NCBI RefSeq assembly: GCF_033115175.1
Contig: NC_084827.1
Coordinates: 181,518,388 to 181,582,387 of the forward strand
Direction: 5' to 3'
Length of the DNA stretch: 64,000 bases
Source of the DNA: Lepus europaeus
Lineage: Eukaryota; Chordata; Mammalia; Lagomorpha; Leporidae
A model generated the notes under the pieces. The model did no database searches. It worked only from the letters and a program-made list of their open reading frames with translations, and was not told the DNA's origin. A program made the position numbers and the translations under genes. Shown piece after piece: positions 53,932 through 64,000 of this stretch (its first letter is position 1; each line of letters begins with the position of its first letter).

Positions 53932-54128
53932 TTTTATTTATTTGAAAGGTAGAGTGGCAGAGAGAGAGAGAGAGAGAGAGAGGTCTTCCATCTGCTGGTT
54001 CACTCCCCAGATGGCCACAACTGCCAGAGCTGGGCCAATCCGAAGCCAGGAGCCTGGAGCTTCTGGGTCTCCCACTTGGGTGCGAGGGCCCAAGCACTTG
54101 GGCCATCTTCCACTGCAGCACTGGCCCT
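53932..54128 (-). repeat. tRNA-type SINE, reverse, internally deleted
   Basis: TTTTTATTTATTTGAAAGGT, a (GA)n run at about 53957-53981, GAGGTCTTCCATCTGCTGGT and CACTTGGGCCATCTTCCACT, then a direct jump to GCAGCACTGGCCC. About 100 bp between the middle and the head are missing. Confidence 0.88.
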
Positions 54129-56040
54129 GCCCTGTTGGGTTTTTATATGTGCCAGCAACAAGTTAGAGTATTCAAAAATGATCAAATACTTAGAAAATAA
54201 GTCTGGCAACACAGGATTTGTAAGACACCCGCTCACCACCCCCACCACCATATGTAGGGAAGGAGAAACATTGCTGAGCCTTCAAAGTTTGCAGTGAGTG
54301 AGCAGTGTATCCTGGTCAGACCAGCAGCCTCAGTGTTATAATTAATCTCTGGATTCGGTGTGGCCTTTAGCAAAGCTGTGACACCTGTTGGGTGGAGGCG
54401 CCCTGAGTGATTGATGTGGAAACTAAAGGCCAGGACCTCTTGAAGATCAGCACAGTGAGAGGACTCGCTCCGCCAATCAAGTCTGCACGGAGCCCTGCCG
54501 ATTAAGGCAGGGAGGCTCTGGGGCAGGGGCCCAGAAACGGCCGTGCGTGATCGGGCCCTTGTGTGCTGAGGGAGCCCAGGACGGCTCCAGCACCCACCTG
54601 GGATTGGGCGCAGTTGGCACCAGGCCCGAGTGCTCGCCAGTTTTCCTGCCTCAAGCAGTCGTAAGAGCCTCGTGTGTGACCAAGGAAGGACAGTGCTGTG
54701 GCCGAGGGTGGGGTCTTCTACGTGGTGTGGGGACAGCTGAGTAGTCCCAGAGAGGAAGCCCCTGCGCTTCTGCCTGGACCCCAGAGATAACTCAGCTGGA
54801 GAAGGCCAGACTGGGGCTAACGCTCCTGAAGCTCTTAGGTGACAAGATGACACTCTGTGGTGTTGGAGTGGTGCCTTTGTAAAGTGTAACCATGAAGAAT
54901 AACGTTGGCGGAGTCTGTCATACCAGCCAGCGCACGTTGGTCGAACACTGAAGGAAGCAGCAGACAGGGGAGCAGGAGGACGTACTTACAACGGCCAAGC
55001 AGCGAGAGGCCGGCACCAGGACACAGGGGCCTGTGAGTGGGGAGACACCTGCGCCTGGCACGCAGGAGCCGAAACCAGCGAGACACCTGTGAGAGGGGTA
55101 GAGGCCGGCACCTGGGGCATGAAGCCGCTGTCCCAACTCTTCCCAAAGCAGACAGTCCGCTAGAGAGACGGACAGGAAACACAACTGCATTGTTCACAGA
55201 GAACCCAGTGCTTCCCCCTCGGCCTCAGACCAAAGGCGTGGCGACAGCGAGGCCCCTCCCCTCGGCCATCACGGTGGGGAAGGGGACGGTCAGGGACACC
55301 AGCGGCGACCCTCCATGCTGACCATGGAGGTCACGGCTGGAAGGCCGTGTCGGAAAGTGGGCCGGCCTGTGCAGTGGGGCTGAAGCCCTGTCCCACTCTG
55401 AGCCAGTGGTTCCCCCGGGGGTGTGCGCCTCTGTCCCGGGAAGACGAGTGATGCAGAGTGGACAGGCCACGCAGCTCTGCACGACACGGATGGACCGCTG
55501 CTTGCTGAGTGAGGGAACTGGGTCAGAAGAATGAGCTGGACACGGGGAGGCCGAGGCCGAGAGAGCGCGAGGCTGAGGTGGGGCCAAGGTGTCCACCACC
55601 CAGGAAAGCCGAGGGCTGTGGCTGCCACCTGGAGTGAGGAAGAGTCGCTCCCTCACTGCTGATGTTGGCATTGGACTTCTGCTCCCAGTGCTGCACACAC
55701 ACACACGGTTCAGCTGTGCCTGGCGGGACAGGGCTGCATGGCTTGGTGGAATGTGGTGGCCTAGACTCCTGGTGGCTCTCCGGGAAGGGCCAGGCACTGG
55801 AGTGTTGTGGCCTGGGAGGACGTGGCTGCATCTTAGACAGTCCACAGGGCCGGCCACCATGCCAGGTGTCTTGGGAACCACAGGATCCTGCCAGGTCACT
55901 GTGGGGTCCTGGGCTGCTTCTCAGCTGATGGTGGGGGTGGGGGGAGCCCGGAACGTCCCCATCATTGCATCTTCTTTTCACTGTCCCCCCCAGAGGGCCC
56001 CCTTCCATGGGGCTGTAGGGCCCAGAGTCACTGTGGGGGG
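54129..56040 (+). other. SCLY intron 3, no feature recognised
   Basis: About 1.9 kb of unique-looking DNA. Includes (CA)n of five units near 55694. Two overlapping minus-strand open frames of about 200 codons have no recognisable family. Confidence 0.6.
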
Positions 56041-56054
56041 CATCGTGGACTTCT

Positions 56055-56398
56055 TTTATTTATTTATTTATTTGACAGGCAGAGTGGACAGAGAGAGAGA
56101 CAGAGAGAAAGGTCTTCCTTTTGCCGTTGGTTCACCCTCCAGTGGCCGCCGCGGCTGACGTGCTGTAGCCGGCACACCGCGCTGATCCGATGGCAGGAGC
56201 CAGGTGCTTCTCCTGGTCTCCCATGGGGTGCAGGGCCCAAGCACTTGGGCCATCCTCCACTGCCTTCCCGGGCCACAGCAGAGAGCTGGCCTGGAAGAGG
56301 GGCAACCGGGACAGGATTGGTGCCCCGACTGGGACTAGAACCCGGTGTGCCGGCGCCGCAAGGTGGAGGATTAGCCTAGTGAGCCACGGCGCTGGCCC
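56055..56398 (-). repeat. Lagomorph C-repeat SINE, reverse, perfect 14-bp TSD
   Basis: A full reverse C-repeat (TTTATTTATTTATTTATTTG, ACAGGCAGAGTGGACAGAGA to GAGCCACGGCGCTGGCCC) is flanked by identical CATCGTGGACTTCT at 56041-56054 and 56399-56412. The duplication and the low divergence mark a recent insertion in SCLY intron 3. Confidence 0.96.
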
Positions 56399-56412
56399 CA
56401 TCGTGGACTTCT

Positions 56413-57096
56413 AAAGGAACTATTCGGCTTCAGCACCTTGGCCTTCCCTCCCCTTGTCTGATTTGAAGCAGCTCAGATCGGGAAGAAACTGCCGAGCTGG
56501 TCCCCAGGTGGACCCGGGGCTGGCAGCCACATGTTGAGTCTTTGCACACAGCCTGGCCATGTGTGTGTGGCCCAGCCCAGGACACACGGCACCAGCAAGG
56601 CTCTGCCGTGGGATGCGTTCAGATATGTGAACAGTTGAATCTTTAAGTGAAGTCCAGTTCCATTCACATGAAGGCCAACAAGATCACTTAGAGGTGCTTA
56701 CCGAGCAGTCGGAGTGAAAGCCAGGCAGTGACCACCCTGACAGGTGACCTGGGCTGTGTGCTGGGTACCCAGGCGGCCCCTCCCAGAAGCTGCGCCAGCC
56801 GCTCTCCCACAGGCCGTGGGGGCCCGGGGAAACACTCTTTTTTGAAAGACTTATAAAATTTAAAAGTTCATAATGCTGCGTGACAACAAAGATGTAATGG
56901 ACTGGAAATGAATTCTCGGGTTTCGGAAAGCCTGGGAGCCTCAACATGTTTATAGTTCAGCTTTTCCAAAGGTGCAGCGCGAGAAGTTGAATTTCTTTGA
57001 GGTTTTGTTTGCTTGTTCTCTGCGGTAACCACAAAAGACAGCAAGAGAGAGCATCACTCTAACCGCTCCCTCTAAGTGCCTTTTCTGCTATTGCAG
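56413..57096 (+). other. SCLY intron 3 end, no feature recognised
   Basis: Unique-looking sequence leading to the exon 4 acceptor (CCTTTTCTGCTATTGCAG). Confidence 0.65.
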
Positions 57097-57277
57097 TCCA
57101 ACAACTTAGTGATCCGTTCTGCCGTGAGAACTTTCCACGAGAACGAAGCCTCCAGAGGGGGCGCGGTGGAGCACCCCAGCCCGGTGGAGGGGGCCGCGCC
57201 CCACTTCATCACGAGCACAGTGGAGCACGACTCCATCTCTCTGCCCCTGCAGCACCTGGCAAAGGAGCAAGTGGCCG
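57097..57277 (+). CDS. SCLY: SCLY exon 4
   Basis: It continues FTSGGTE with [20 protein letters not shown], then [40 protein letters not shown] and one base of the next codon; the donor is GTGAGT at 57278. SNN completes the cofactor-binding loop. [12 protein letters not shown] holds the conserved histidine that stacks on the PLP ring in this fold. The stretch [17 protein letters not shown] is the divergent surface loop that also differs between human and mouse. The PLP-binding lysine and the active-site cysteine loop lie in later exons outside the window. Confidence 0.96.
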
Positions 57278-57957
57278 GTGAGTGGACCCAGGGCCCTGGG
57301 AGGGCGGCCGGGCAGAACCGGAGCTCACTTGTGGTGGTCATGTTTCGTCGGACATGCCCATTTCATTTATCAGTAGTGGACATTTAGATTGTTTCCATGT
57401 TTTTGACGTTAGGAATGACAGGCTCTGAACACTGGTGTGGGGGTTCTCCCGCGGGCATACGTCTTCATTTCTCTTGGCTTAAAACCCAGGAGTGGAATCG
57501 TAGGGCCATGGAACTCTATTCTGCGACGACTCTGCCTGACCCAAGCCTCTGCTCTCCCGACGATGAGGAGCTGAGCCATTTTGTGTTATGGTCAGCAGCT
57601 TACGAGGGTTACAGCTTCTCCATGCCTCACCAACATTCTTTATCCATCTTTTTTATTAGGACTCTCCTAGTGGGTGAGGTGGTATCTCGTGGAGGGTTTG
57701 GGTTTGCATTTCCTCAGTGGCATCGTTGCATGTCCTCATATATTGTCTTCGGAGAAATATCTATCCAAATCCTTACCCTTCTAGAAACTGGACAACTTGT
57801 CCTTTTATTCAGTTCTAAGAGTTCTTTGTACATATTCTTGACACTAGTCCCTCACCAGATATATAATTTGCAAGTGTTTTGTCCCATTCTGTGAAATTTT
57901 TTTCTTGATAGTATCTTTTGAAAAACAAGCTTTTAATTTCAATGACCTTTTTTTTTT

Positions 57958-58292
57958 TTTAAGATCTAATGATTTACTTGAAAGTCAGAGTTACACAGAG
58001 AGAGAAGGAGAGGCAGAGAGAGAGAGAGAGAGAGGTCTTCTATCCCCTGGTTCACTCCGCAGTTGGCAGCAACAGCCAAAGCTGAGTCGATCCAAAGCCA
58101 GGAGCCAGGAGCTTCTTCAGGTCTCCCACAGGGGTGCAGGGGCCCAAGCACTTGGGCCATCTTCCACTACTTCCTCAGACCATAGCAGAGAGCTGGATCG
58201 GAAGAGGAACAGCTGGGACTCGAACCGGCGCCCATATGGGATGCCGGCACTGCAGGCTACAGCTTTATCCGCTATGCCATGGCACCAGCTCC
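57958..58292 (-). repeat. tRNA-type SINE nested in L1, reverse
   Basis: TTTTTAAGATCTAATGATTT, a (GA)n run at about 58014-58034, GAGGTCTTCTATCCCCTGGT, AGGCTACAGCTTTATCCGCT, ending CATGGCACCAGCTCC. The flanks TTTCAATGACCTTTT and CTCAATGGCCTTTTTT look like a target duplication. Confidence 0.9.
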
Positions 58293-58391
58293 TCAATGGC
58301 CTTTTTTTATTTTCTGACCTTTGTATCATATCTAGGAAACTTTTGTCCTACCCAAGGCCATGAAGATTTATTTGTATAAATACATTTACAG

Positions 58392-58705
58392 ATTTTATTT
58401 ATTTATTTGAGAGGTAGAGTTACAGACAGAGAGAGGCAGAGACAGAGAGAAAGGTCTTCTATCCGCTGCTCCACTCCCTAAATGGCCAAATGGCCAGAGC
58501 TGGGCTGATTTGAAGCCAGGAGCCAGGATCTTCTTCCAGGTCTCCCACGCTGGTACAGCAGCCCAAGTGCTTGGACCATCTTCCACTGCCTTTCCAGGCC
58601 GTCAGCAGGGTGCTGGATTGGAAGTAGAGCACAGGACGGGAACTGGCGCCACGACGGATGCCAGCACCACAGGTGGAGGCCTAGCCTACTGTGCACAGCC
58701 CTTGC
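58392..58705 (-). repeat. tRNA-type SINE nested in L1, reverse
   Basis: GATTTTATTTATTTATTTGA, GAGGTAGAGTTACAGACAGA, GAAAGGTCTTCTATCCGCTG and CCATCTTCCACTGCCTTTCC, ending CTACTGTGCACAGCCC. Confidence 0.88.
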
Positions 58706-59824
58706 CCTTCTATTTATATTTATATAAAAATTTTTTTTAGTTTTAGCTCTTATAGTTATGTCTCTGCTACATTTTGAGTTAATTGTGTGTGTGGTGTGAG
58801 GGAGGAGCCCAGACTTCTTTTGGATGTGAACGTCCAGGGGTCCAGCATATTTGTCGGAGTCTTCTTCCCCCATCAGTGGTCTTGCACCGGTGTGAAAGGC
58901 CAGCAGCCACATGGTGAGAGTTTACTTCTGCACTCTGAACTCTACTCCGTTGATCTGCGTTTCTGTTCTGTTGATACCAAACTACTTTTGATTGTAGCTT
59001 TGTCGTGAATTGAAACCAGGGAGCGCAAGGCCTCTGAATTTGTTCTTATTTTCCAAGATTGTCTTGGCTATTTTAGTTGTCTTGAATTCCTCAAGGATTT
59101 ATAGGATTTGCGGGTTAATTTCTGCAAAATACAATCTAGCTAGGAATTTGGTGTGGACTCTGCTGGATCCGTGGACGGATTTGGTCATCGAGCGTGGGCT
59201 GCCTTCCAACTTGAATTCCTTCCGGTTTTGTGCTTTTCCAAGTTAAGTTTTGTACTTTTGTGAAATGTATCCCCTTCTCTTTTACCCTCTGGGTGCTGTT
59301 TTAGGTGGAGTTTTCTTATTTTGTCTTTGAGCTGTTCATTGCCAGCGTACATGAGTCCCGTTGACTGTATGTGGATCTCGGAGGAGCGTAGCGTTGCAGC
59401 CTAACTGACCTGATTTGTTACTTCTGATGCCTTTTTACTGGGTTCCTTGGGAAGTCTCCTCTGTAGAAGATGATGTGCAGGGACAGTTTGACGTCTTGTT
59501 TTCCTGGGTTGTATTTTATCGCCCGGCTCCCATGATGGGACCTGTGAGCAGGTTGGGTAGCAGGGACGAGAGCAGGCATCGTGCGCTGCTCCCTGGCTCA
59601 TCACTGAGAAGGACGTGAGTGGCGGCTCCCATGGCGCTCTTCTTCAGCCGAGGAAGTTCCCTTCCGCCCCGTCTTGTCGAGAGCTTTTGTTAGGAGGAGG
59701 CGTTAGCTTTGTTAATGCTTTTATTTGCATTTCTTGATGTGATGCCATGATTTTGTCGTGGATTCTGTTGATAATGCTGTATTCCATTCATCGATCTTTA
59801 GCTGTTAAGCCAGTCTTCACACTC

Positions 59825-60102
59825 GGTCACGTGGGCACTGGTTCTAGTCCCGGCTGTTCCTCTTCCAATCCAGCTCTCTGATAACGCACCTGGGGAAGCA
59901 GTAGAAGATGGCCCAAATCCTTGGGTCCCTGCACCCACGTGGGAGACCCGGAAAAACCTCCTGGCTCCTGGCTTCAGATGAGCCCAGCTCTGGCCATTGC
60001 AACCATCTGGGGAGTGAACTAGCAGAAGGAAGACCTTTCTCTCTCTCTCTCTCTCTCTCTAACTCTACCTCTCGAGTAAATAAATAAAATCTTAACAAAA
60101 GA
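59825..60102 (+). repeat. tRNA-type SINE, forward
   Basis: GGCACTGGTTCTAGTCCCGG, GTAGAAGATGGCCCAAATCC, CACGTGGGAGACCCGGAAAA and GAGTGAACTAGCAGAAGGAA, then (CT)n and AGTAAATAAATAAAATCTTA. The head is truncated. Confidence 0.88.
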
Positions 60103-60579
60103 GGCTAAGGATAGCCGCAGGCCTGCTCCGACGCCCTCCGGGCAGACGTGATGGGTGTGCCGCTTGGTCTGGGAAAGCCTGGCCTGTGGATTTGCAGGAG
60201 ACTCCACCCCCTGCACACATGCAGCCGTCCTGAGCCTTAACACAAGCTCAAACTGCCTTATGAGAGCAGCAGCTGGAGCTAACCCAGGCTGGACACAGGC
60301 ATGGGAAAGTGTAGGAGGAGTTCCCGAACTCTGGCCGGACACTCTCCTGGTCCGTGGCCGTCTGACCTCTCATCATATCTGGCCCTTGCACTGGCCTGCT
60401 CCTGCGTCTGCGCCGTGTGATGCTGCTTCATCCTCACTGCCAGCTGGGCCCCTGGGGACACGGCCAGAGCAGGACACACGGGGAAACGGCCAGCCCAGAG
60501 CAGGACACACGGGGACATGGCCAGCCCAGAGCAGGACACAGGCCTCCACAGACAGCACACGGACGGCCCTCTGTCAGCT
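60103..60579 (+). other. SCLY intron 4 with a short 33-bp repeat
   Basis: Unique-looking sequence, except about three copies of a 33-bp unit (GAGCAGGACACACGGGGAAA, CGGCCAGCCCA) at about 60464-60545. Confidence 0.7.
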
Positions 60580-61137
60580 TGGGCAGCCCCTGGGACGGCC
60601 CTTCTCTGTCTGGGTGGGCAGCCCCTGGGATGGTCCCTCTCTGGGTGGGCAGTCCCTGGGACGGTCCTCTGTCTGGGTGGGCAGCCCCTGGGACGGCCCT
60701 CTGTCTGGGTGGGCAGCCCCTGGGACGGCCCTGCTCTGTCTGGGTGGGCAGCCCCTGGGACGGCCCTGCTCTGTCTGGGTGGGCAGCCCCTGGGACGGCC
60801 CTGCTCTGTCTGGGTGGGCAGCCCCTGGGACGGCCCTGCTCTGTCTGGGTGGGCAGCCCCTGGGACGGTCCCTCTCTGTCTGGGTGGGCAGCCCCTGGGA
60901 CGGCCTTTCTCTGTCTGGGTGGGCAGCCCCTGGGACAGCCTGCTCTGTCTGGGTGGGCAGCCCCTGGGATGGTCCCTCTCTGTCTGGGTGGGCAGCCCCT
61001 GGGATGGTCCCTCTCTGGGTGGGCAGCCCCTGGGATGGTCCCTCTCTGTCTGGGTGGGCAGCCCCTGGGATGGTCCCTCTCTGTCTGGGTGGGCAGCCCC
61101 TGGCACGGCCCTGCTCTGTCTGGGTGGGCAGCCCGGC
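60580..61137 (+). repeat. Minisatellite, 36-bp unit, about 16 copies
   Basis: The unit is GGGCAGCCCCTGGGACGGCC followed by CTGCTCTGTCTGGGTG, with shorter copies lacking TCTGTC. Since 36 is a multiple of three, each frame repeats one 12-residue motif and long open frames appear on both strands. It lies in SCLY intron 4. Confidence 0.97.
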
Positions 61138-61259
61138 CTTGTTCCACCTGTTCACCCTTCCCGTGGCTGTGGACGCGGGTGGGCTCACACCTGCACACTG
61201 TGTTTCTGGATGTGCCCTGTGTTCTGGTTTCTTTTTTTCTCCTTTGTTGTTTTTTCTCT

Positions 61260-61735
61260 ATTTTCTGGTGTAACACTTTAAATCTTTTAATTCTCTTTTC
61301 ACTTTTTAGAGCTCAGTTATTTGCTTAGTGACTGCTCCAGGGCTGCTCATTTACACATTAACTTTCCTGCTGCAGGTTTATACCAGCTCACCTCCCAGTA
61401 CCCAGAAATGCTGCCTCTGGGTAGTTCCGCTGCCTCTACTTTTGTGTTTGTGCTTTTCCTCTTGTTGATATTGTATTCATTTGTTACAAACTGAACCATC
61501 CATTGTTACAATTGACTACTTAACTTCAGTCAACTATCTTAAACAGACAGCGTGTATTTATGGAGTTTGCTCTCCTGGGCCACTTGCTGTGACCTGAAGA
61601 ACTCCCTTTTGTGTTTCCTGTAAGCCCCGCACCACTGTTGGGTCCCCTCCTTTTTTGTTTATCTCGGAATGCCTATATTTTGCCTTTGTTTTTGAAAGGT
61701 GATTTTGTTGGGTGTAAAAGTGTTGGTTGGAGACC
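61260..61735 (-). mobile_element. Decayed L1, antisense (tentative)
   Basis: TTTATCTCGGAATGCCTATA, TTTTGCCTTTGTTTTTGAAA, GGTGATTTTGTTGGGTGTAA and AAGTGTTGGTTGG resemble the reverse complement of an internal part of old L1 elements. The rest of the stretch is T-rich and weaker. Confidence 0.5.
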
Positions 61736-62012
61736 AGTGTTCAGCCCAGTGGTTATGATGTTAGTTAACACACCCACTCCCACTCCGAGCACCTGGGATC
61801 AGTCCCTGTGTGCCGCTCCTGACTCAGCTCCCTGCTAGTGCAGACCCTGGGAGGCAGTGGTGGCGGCTCCAGGACTGGCTTCCTGCCACCCACATGGGAG
61901 GCCTGGGTTGAGGAGCTAGCTCCCAGCCTTGGCTTCAGCCACTGTGGCCATTTGAGGAGTAAACTAACAATGGAGGGGAGAGTTCGCTCTCCCACCAGTT
62001 CAAATAAATCTT
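61736..62012 (+). repeat. tRNA-type SINE, forward
   Basis: GTGTTCAGCCCAGTGGTTAT, CTGGGATCAGTCCCTGTGTG, ACATGGGAGGCCTGGGTTGA, CCACTGTGGCCATTTGAGGA and CAAATAAATCTTG. Diverged. Confidence 0.75.
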
Positions 62013-62017
62013 GTTTA

Positions 62018-62328
62018 AATGATTTATTTATTTATTTGAGAGGCAGAGTGACAGAGAGAGGGCCTTCATCCACTGGGTTTCACTCCCCAAATGGCCACAA
62101 TGGCCAGAGAGAGCTGGGCTGATCCGAAGCCAGGAGCCAGGAGCTTCTTCCAGGTCTCCCACCTGGGTGCAGGGGCCCAAGGACTTGGGCCATCTTCTGC
62201 TTTCCCAGGTGTATTAGCAGGGAGCTGGGTCAGAAGTGGAGCAGCTGGGACTTGAACTGGCACCCGTATGGGATGCTGGCACCACAGGCAGAGGTTTAAC
62301 CTACTATACCACAGTGCCAGTCCCTCAA
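62018..62328 (-). repeat. tRNA-type SINE, reverse (intact reference copy)
   Basis: ATGATTTATTTATTTATTTG, AGAGGCAGAGTGACAGAGAG, GATCCGAAGCCAGGAGCCAG, GTCAGAAGTGGAGCAGCTGG, GACTTGAACTGGCACCCGTA and TGGGATGCTGGCACCACAGG, ending CCACAGTGCCAGTCCC. This uninterrupted copy shows the segment that became the 38-bp unit at 33-35.7 kb. Confidence 0.92.
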
Positions 62329-62334
62329 ATAAAT

Positions 62335-62918
62335 TTTTAAAAAGTTAATTTAAGGTTTATTGCTTGGCTGTTTCTTTCGGCACTGAGCCCCCCCAGCCTG
62401 CCTTCTAAGCGCCGGTGTGTCTGATGAGAAGGCAGCTGTTGTCCCACTTGGGCTCACCTGTACCTGCCAGGTCGTCTTGTCAGGCCAGCTTTCCGGGCCT
62501 TTCCACGTGCCTGCTACTGTGTGTCTGCGTCTGTCCCACCTACAACCTGCTGAGCGTCTCAGGTGTGTAGCTTGGAAAGTCTCAGCTGTCCTTCCTTCAT
62601 ACCGCCTTTCTCCCGTCTCGCCCCTCTCCTCCCACGATACCATTTTGTGTGCACTGGGACTTCACGGCACCCACACTTCTCTGTGGCTTTGTTGGTTTTT
62701 CCTGTTGTTTCTCTCTGATGTGGGATTACGAAATCTGGCAATCTGTCTTTAAGTTTGTGGATTATTTTTTCCTTGAGGTCCAATCTGTTGAGCTCCTGTA
62801 GTGAATTTTTCATACCAGTTATTGTACAAGGAGTCTTCAGAGGTTCATGGAGAATGTATGTTATGAAAAAATGCATAATTTCAATTTTTTTACACCTGTG
62901 TGAACTTATCTTTAAAAA
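62335..62918 (-). mobile_element. Decayed L1, antisense (tentative)
   Basis: ATGTGGGATTACGAAATCTG, GCAATCTGTCTTTAAGTTTG, TGGATTATTTTTTCCTTGAG and CTCCTGTAGTGAATTTTTCA fit the reverse complement of an old L1 region. No intact frame. Confidence 0.5.
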
Positions 62919-62919
62919 T

Positions 62920-63203
62920 GTATATTTAATTATTTATTTGATAGAGAAAGAGGGAGAGATCGCTCATCCTGGTTCACTTCCCAGATTCCCACAGCAGCCA
63001 GCCTGGACGAGGCTGAAGCCAGGGGCCTGGAGCTCCCACTGGGCATCAGGGACCCAGCTGTCGGAGTTACCTGCTGCCTCCCAGGACCACATGGGAGGAA
63101 GGTGGATCCTGAGTGGAGACGGGACTTGAACCTGGGCCCTCTGACGTGGGGTGCGGGCATCCCAAGCAGTGGCTTCACCTGCTGCCCCTGGTGCCCGCTC
63201 CTA
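62920..63203 (-). repeat. Older SINE, reverse
   Basis: TATATTTAATTATTTATTTG, ATAGAGAAAGAGGGAGAGAT, GATTCCCACAGCAGCCAGCC, GGCATCAGGGACCCAGCTGT and GACTTGAACCTGGGCCCTCT, ending CCCCTGGTGCCCGCTCC. Confidence 0.75.
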
Positions 63204-64000
63204 AACTTACCTTTAATTCCATTCCTCCCGTGAAGTACGAAGTACTCTCCTACTTCTCAGTCCCAGAATTCCCATAAGTCCTGCATCACTGACAGCCCTG
63301 TTTGATGACACCTTGTCATCCTGCCTTCCGTTACTCCTCCAAGCAGGGTCGTGGGCGGTTTCTGTTGCTCATCTTTCTACCCGACTGCTCTCTCGCTCCT
63401 GAGACTTCTAGGTTTGAACTCCCCTCGTGTCTGATGGCAATCACTTCTTTTGGGGAGAACTTTTACCTCTCCCTCGGCAAACCCCTGGAGTAGGGGTGGG
63501 GACAGCAGCCTGCTTGTCAGCCCCTCCCCTGCCCCGTGAGGGCTGTGTTGGCCTCAGTTTCCCTGCAGTAGGGAACTTGCAGCTGCGAGTCGGAATGTGG
63601 GCAGTCCCTGGCCAGCGGGCTCTGCCCAGGCCCTCCCCCCTCACGAGTGGGAGCAGGGGTCCCCTACCCCTGGACCTCACCTCCTGGGTCTCACCTTGTG
63701 CCACACAGAGCTGGGAGGCAGAGAGGGGAGTGCTGGCAGCCTGTCCCCCAAACCATAGCCCCTGCCTGGGTGCTTGGGGCACAGGAGCCCCGGGGGCTTG
63801 GCCATGCCCTGCTGAAGCGGAGCTGGGGCTGAGATGTGGGGCTGGTGGGGGACTGAGAGGCACCATGGTGGAGGTGCCACAGACTCTGCCCTGATTACCA
63901 AATGTCAGTCCGTTTTCTGGAGTGAATGTCTCATTTGCTGTGTGCCTTCGGGGTGATTTCCAGAGACAAAATGGGTGTTGATTTTTATTTGCAGAGATGT
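63204..64000 (+). other. SCLY intron 4, no feature recognised
   Basis: Unique-looking sequence to the end of the window. The terminal TTTTTATTTGCAGAGATGT contains a T-rich tract plus GCAG and could be an acceptor, but too little follows to judge; the peptide cannot be assigned. Confidence 0.5.

Larger units (their letters stand above)
57330..59815 (-). mobile_element. Old L1 (ORF2 to 3' end), antisense to SCLY, with SINE insertions
   Basis: Phrases in order on + are the reverse complement of mammalian L1 ORF2: TCTAAGAGTTCTTTGTACAT, CACCAGATATATAATTTGCA, TTTGTATCATATCTAGGAAA, CCCAAGGCCATGAAGATTTA, TAGTTTTAGCTCTTATAGTT, GTGTGTGGTGTGAGGGAGGA, TTTCCAAGATTGTCTTGGCT and GAGGAAGTTCCCTTCCGCCC. The coding frame is destroyed. 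Two reverse SINEs are nested in it. Confidence 0.85.

Noticed and set aside
60155..61328. 254-372-codon open frames on both strands
   Set aside because: The 36-bp repeat is a multiple of three and stop-free; no domain beyond the repeat.
63982..64000. Next SCLY exon at the window end (TTTGCAG then AGATGT)
   Set aside because: Only about seven bases follow the putative acceptor, and GATGT does not extend the expected SCLY peptide in a way I can verify.

Overview
This is mammalian genomic DNA, almost certainly from a lagomorph (rabbit or hare). It has spliced genes, decayed L1 fragments and many copies of the lagomorph C-repeat SINE, which begins with a GGCCGGCGCCG-type head, carries the phrase ATCCTCCGCCT, and ends in a TCTCTCTGTCTCTCTC tract plus poly-A. 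No bacterial gene, operon or CRISPR array is present.

Two genes lie head to tail on the + strand, in the order seen in human 2q37.3. The first is the 3' part of UBE2F (NEDD8-conjugating E2): six coding exons from 83 to 20365 encode residues 72-185, including the catalytic Cys116, followed by a 3' UTR to about 20.94 kb. About 20 kb of intergenic DNA follows. Then comes the 5' third of SCLY (selenocysteine lyase): a CpG-island promoter near 40.2-40.4 kb and coding exons at 40399-40445, 43981-44093, 50716-50816 and 57097-57277. The remaining SCLY exons lie beyond the window.

The unusual feature is the load of tandem repeats. A dozen large GC-rich minisatellites, plus smaller ones, occupy roughly a quarter of the window: near 4.3, 5.8-8.7, 9.5-10.3, 11.7-12.6, 21.4-22.2, 26.4-29.8, 33.1-35.7, 40.6-41.1, 41.4-42.7, 42.9-44.0, 45.4-45.9, 51.7-52.8 and 60.6-61.1 kb. 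They produce many long but meaningless open frames.

Three patterns deserve attention. (1) The SCLY exon 2 splice acceptor is itself the last copy of an 87-bp (29-codon) tandem repeat. Nine upstream copies of the acceptor are in register and in frame, so use of any of them would insert multiples of 29 residues. Just upstream is another array, with about 26 perfect TACTAAC branch-point motifs. (2) Two large arrays, 32 bp at 9.5 kb and 38 bp at 33 kb, each lie inside a tRNA-derived SINE and have amplified the same Pol III box-B segment, in opposite orientations. (3) A 2.8-kb array of a CpG-rich 50-bp unit begins 14 bp after a UBE2F splice donor and shows a 449-bp higher-order duplication.

The other content is SINEs (several with clear target-site duplications), antisense and sense L1 remnants, one probable retroviral LTR at 37.1-37.4 kb, a probable Tigger-like DNA transposon remnant, and introns or intergenic DNA where I see nothing functional. 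Gene and family names come from recognising the protein sequence; repeat names come from memory of consensus sequences, without a database search.
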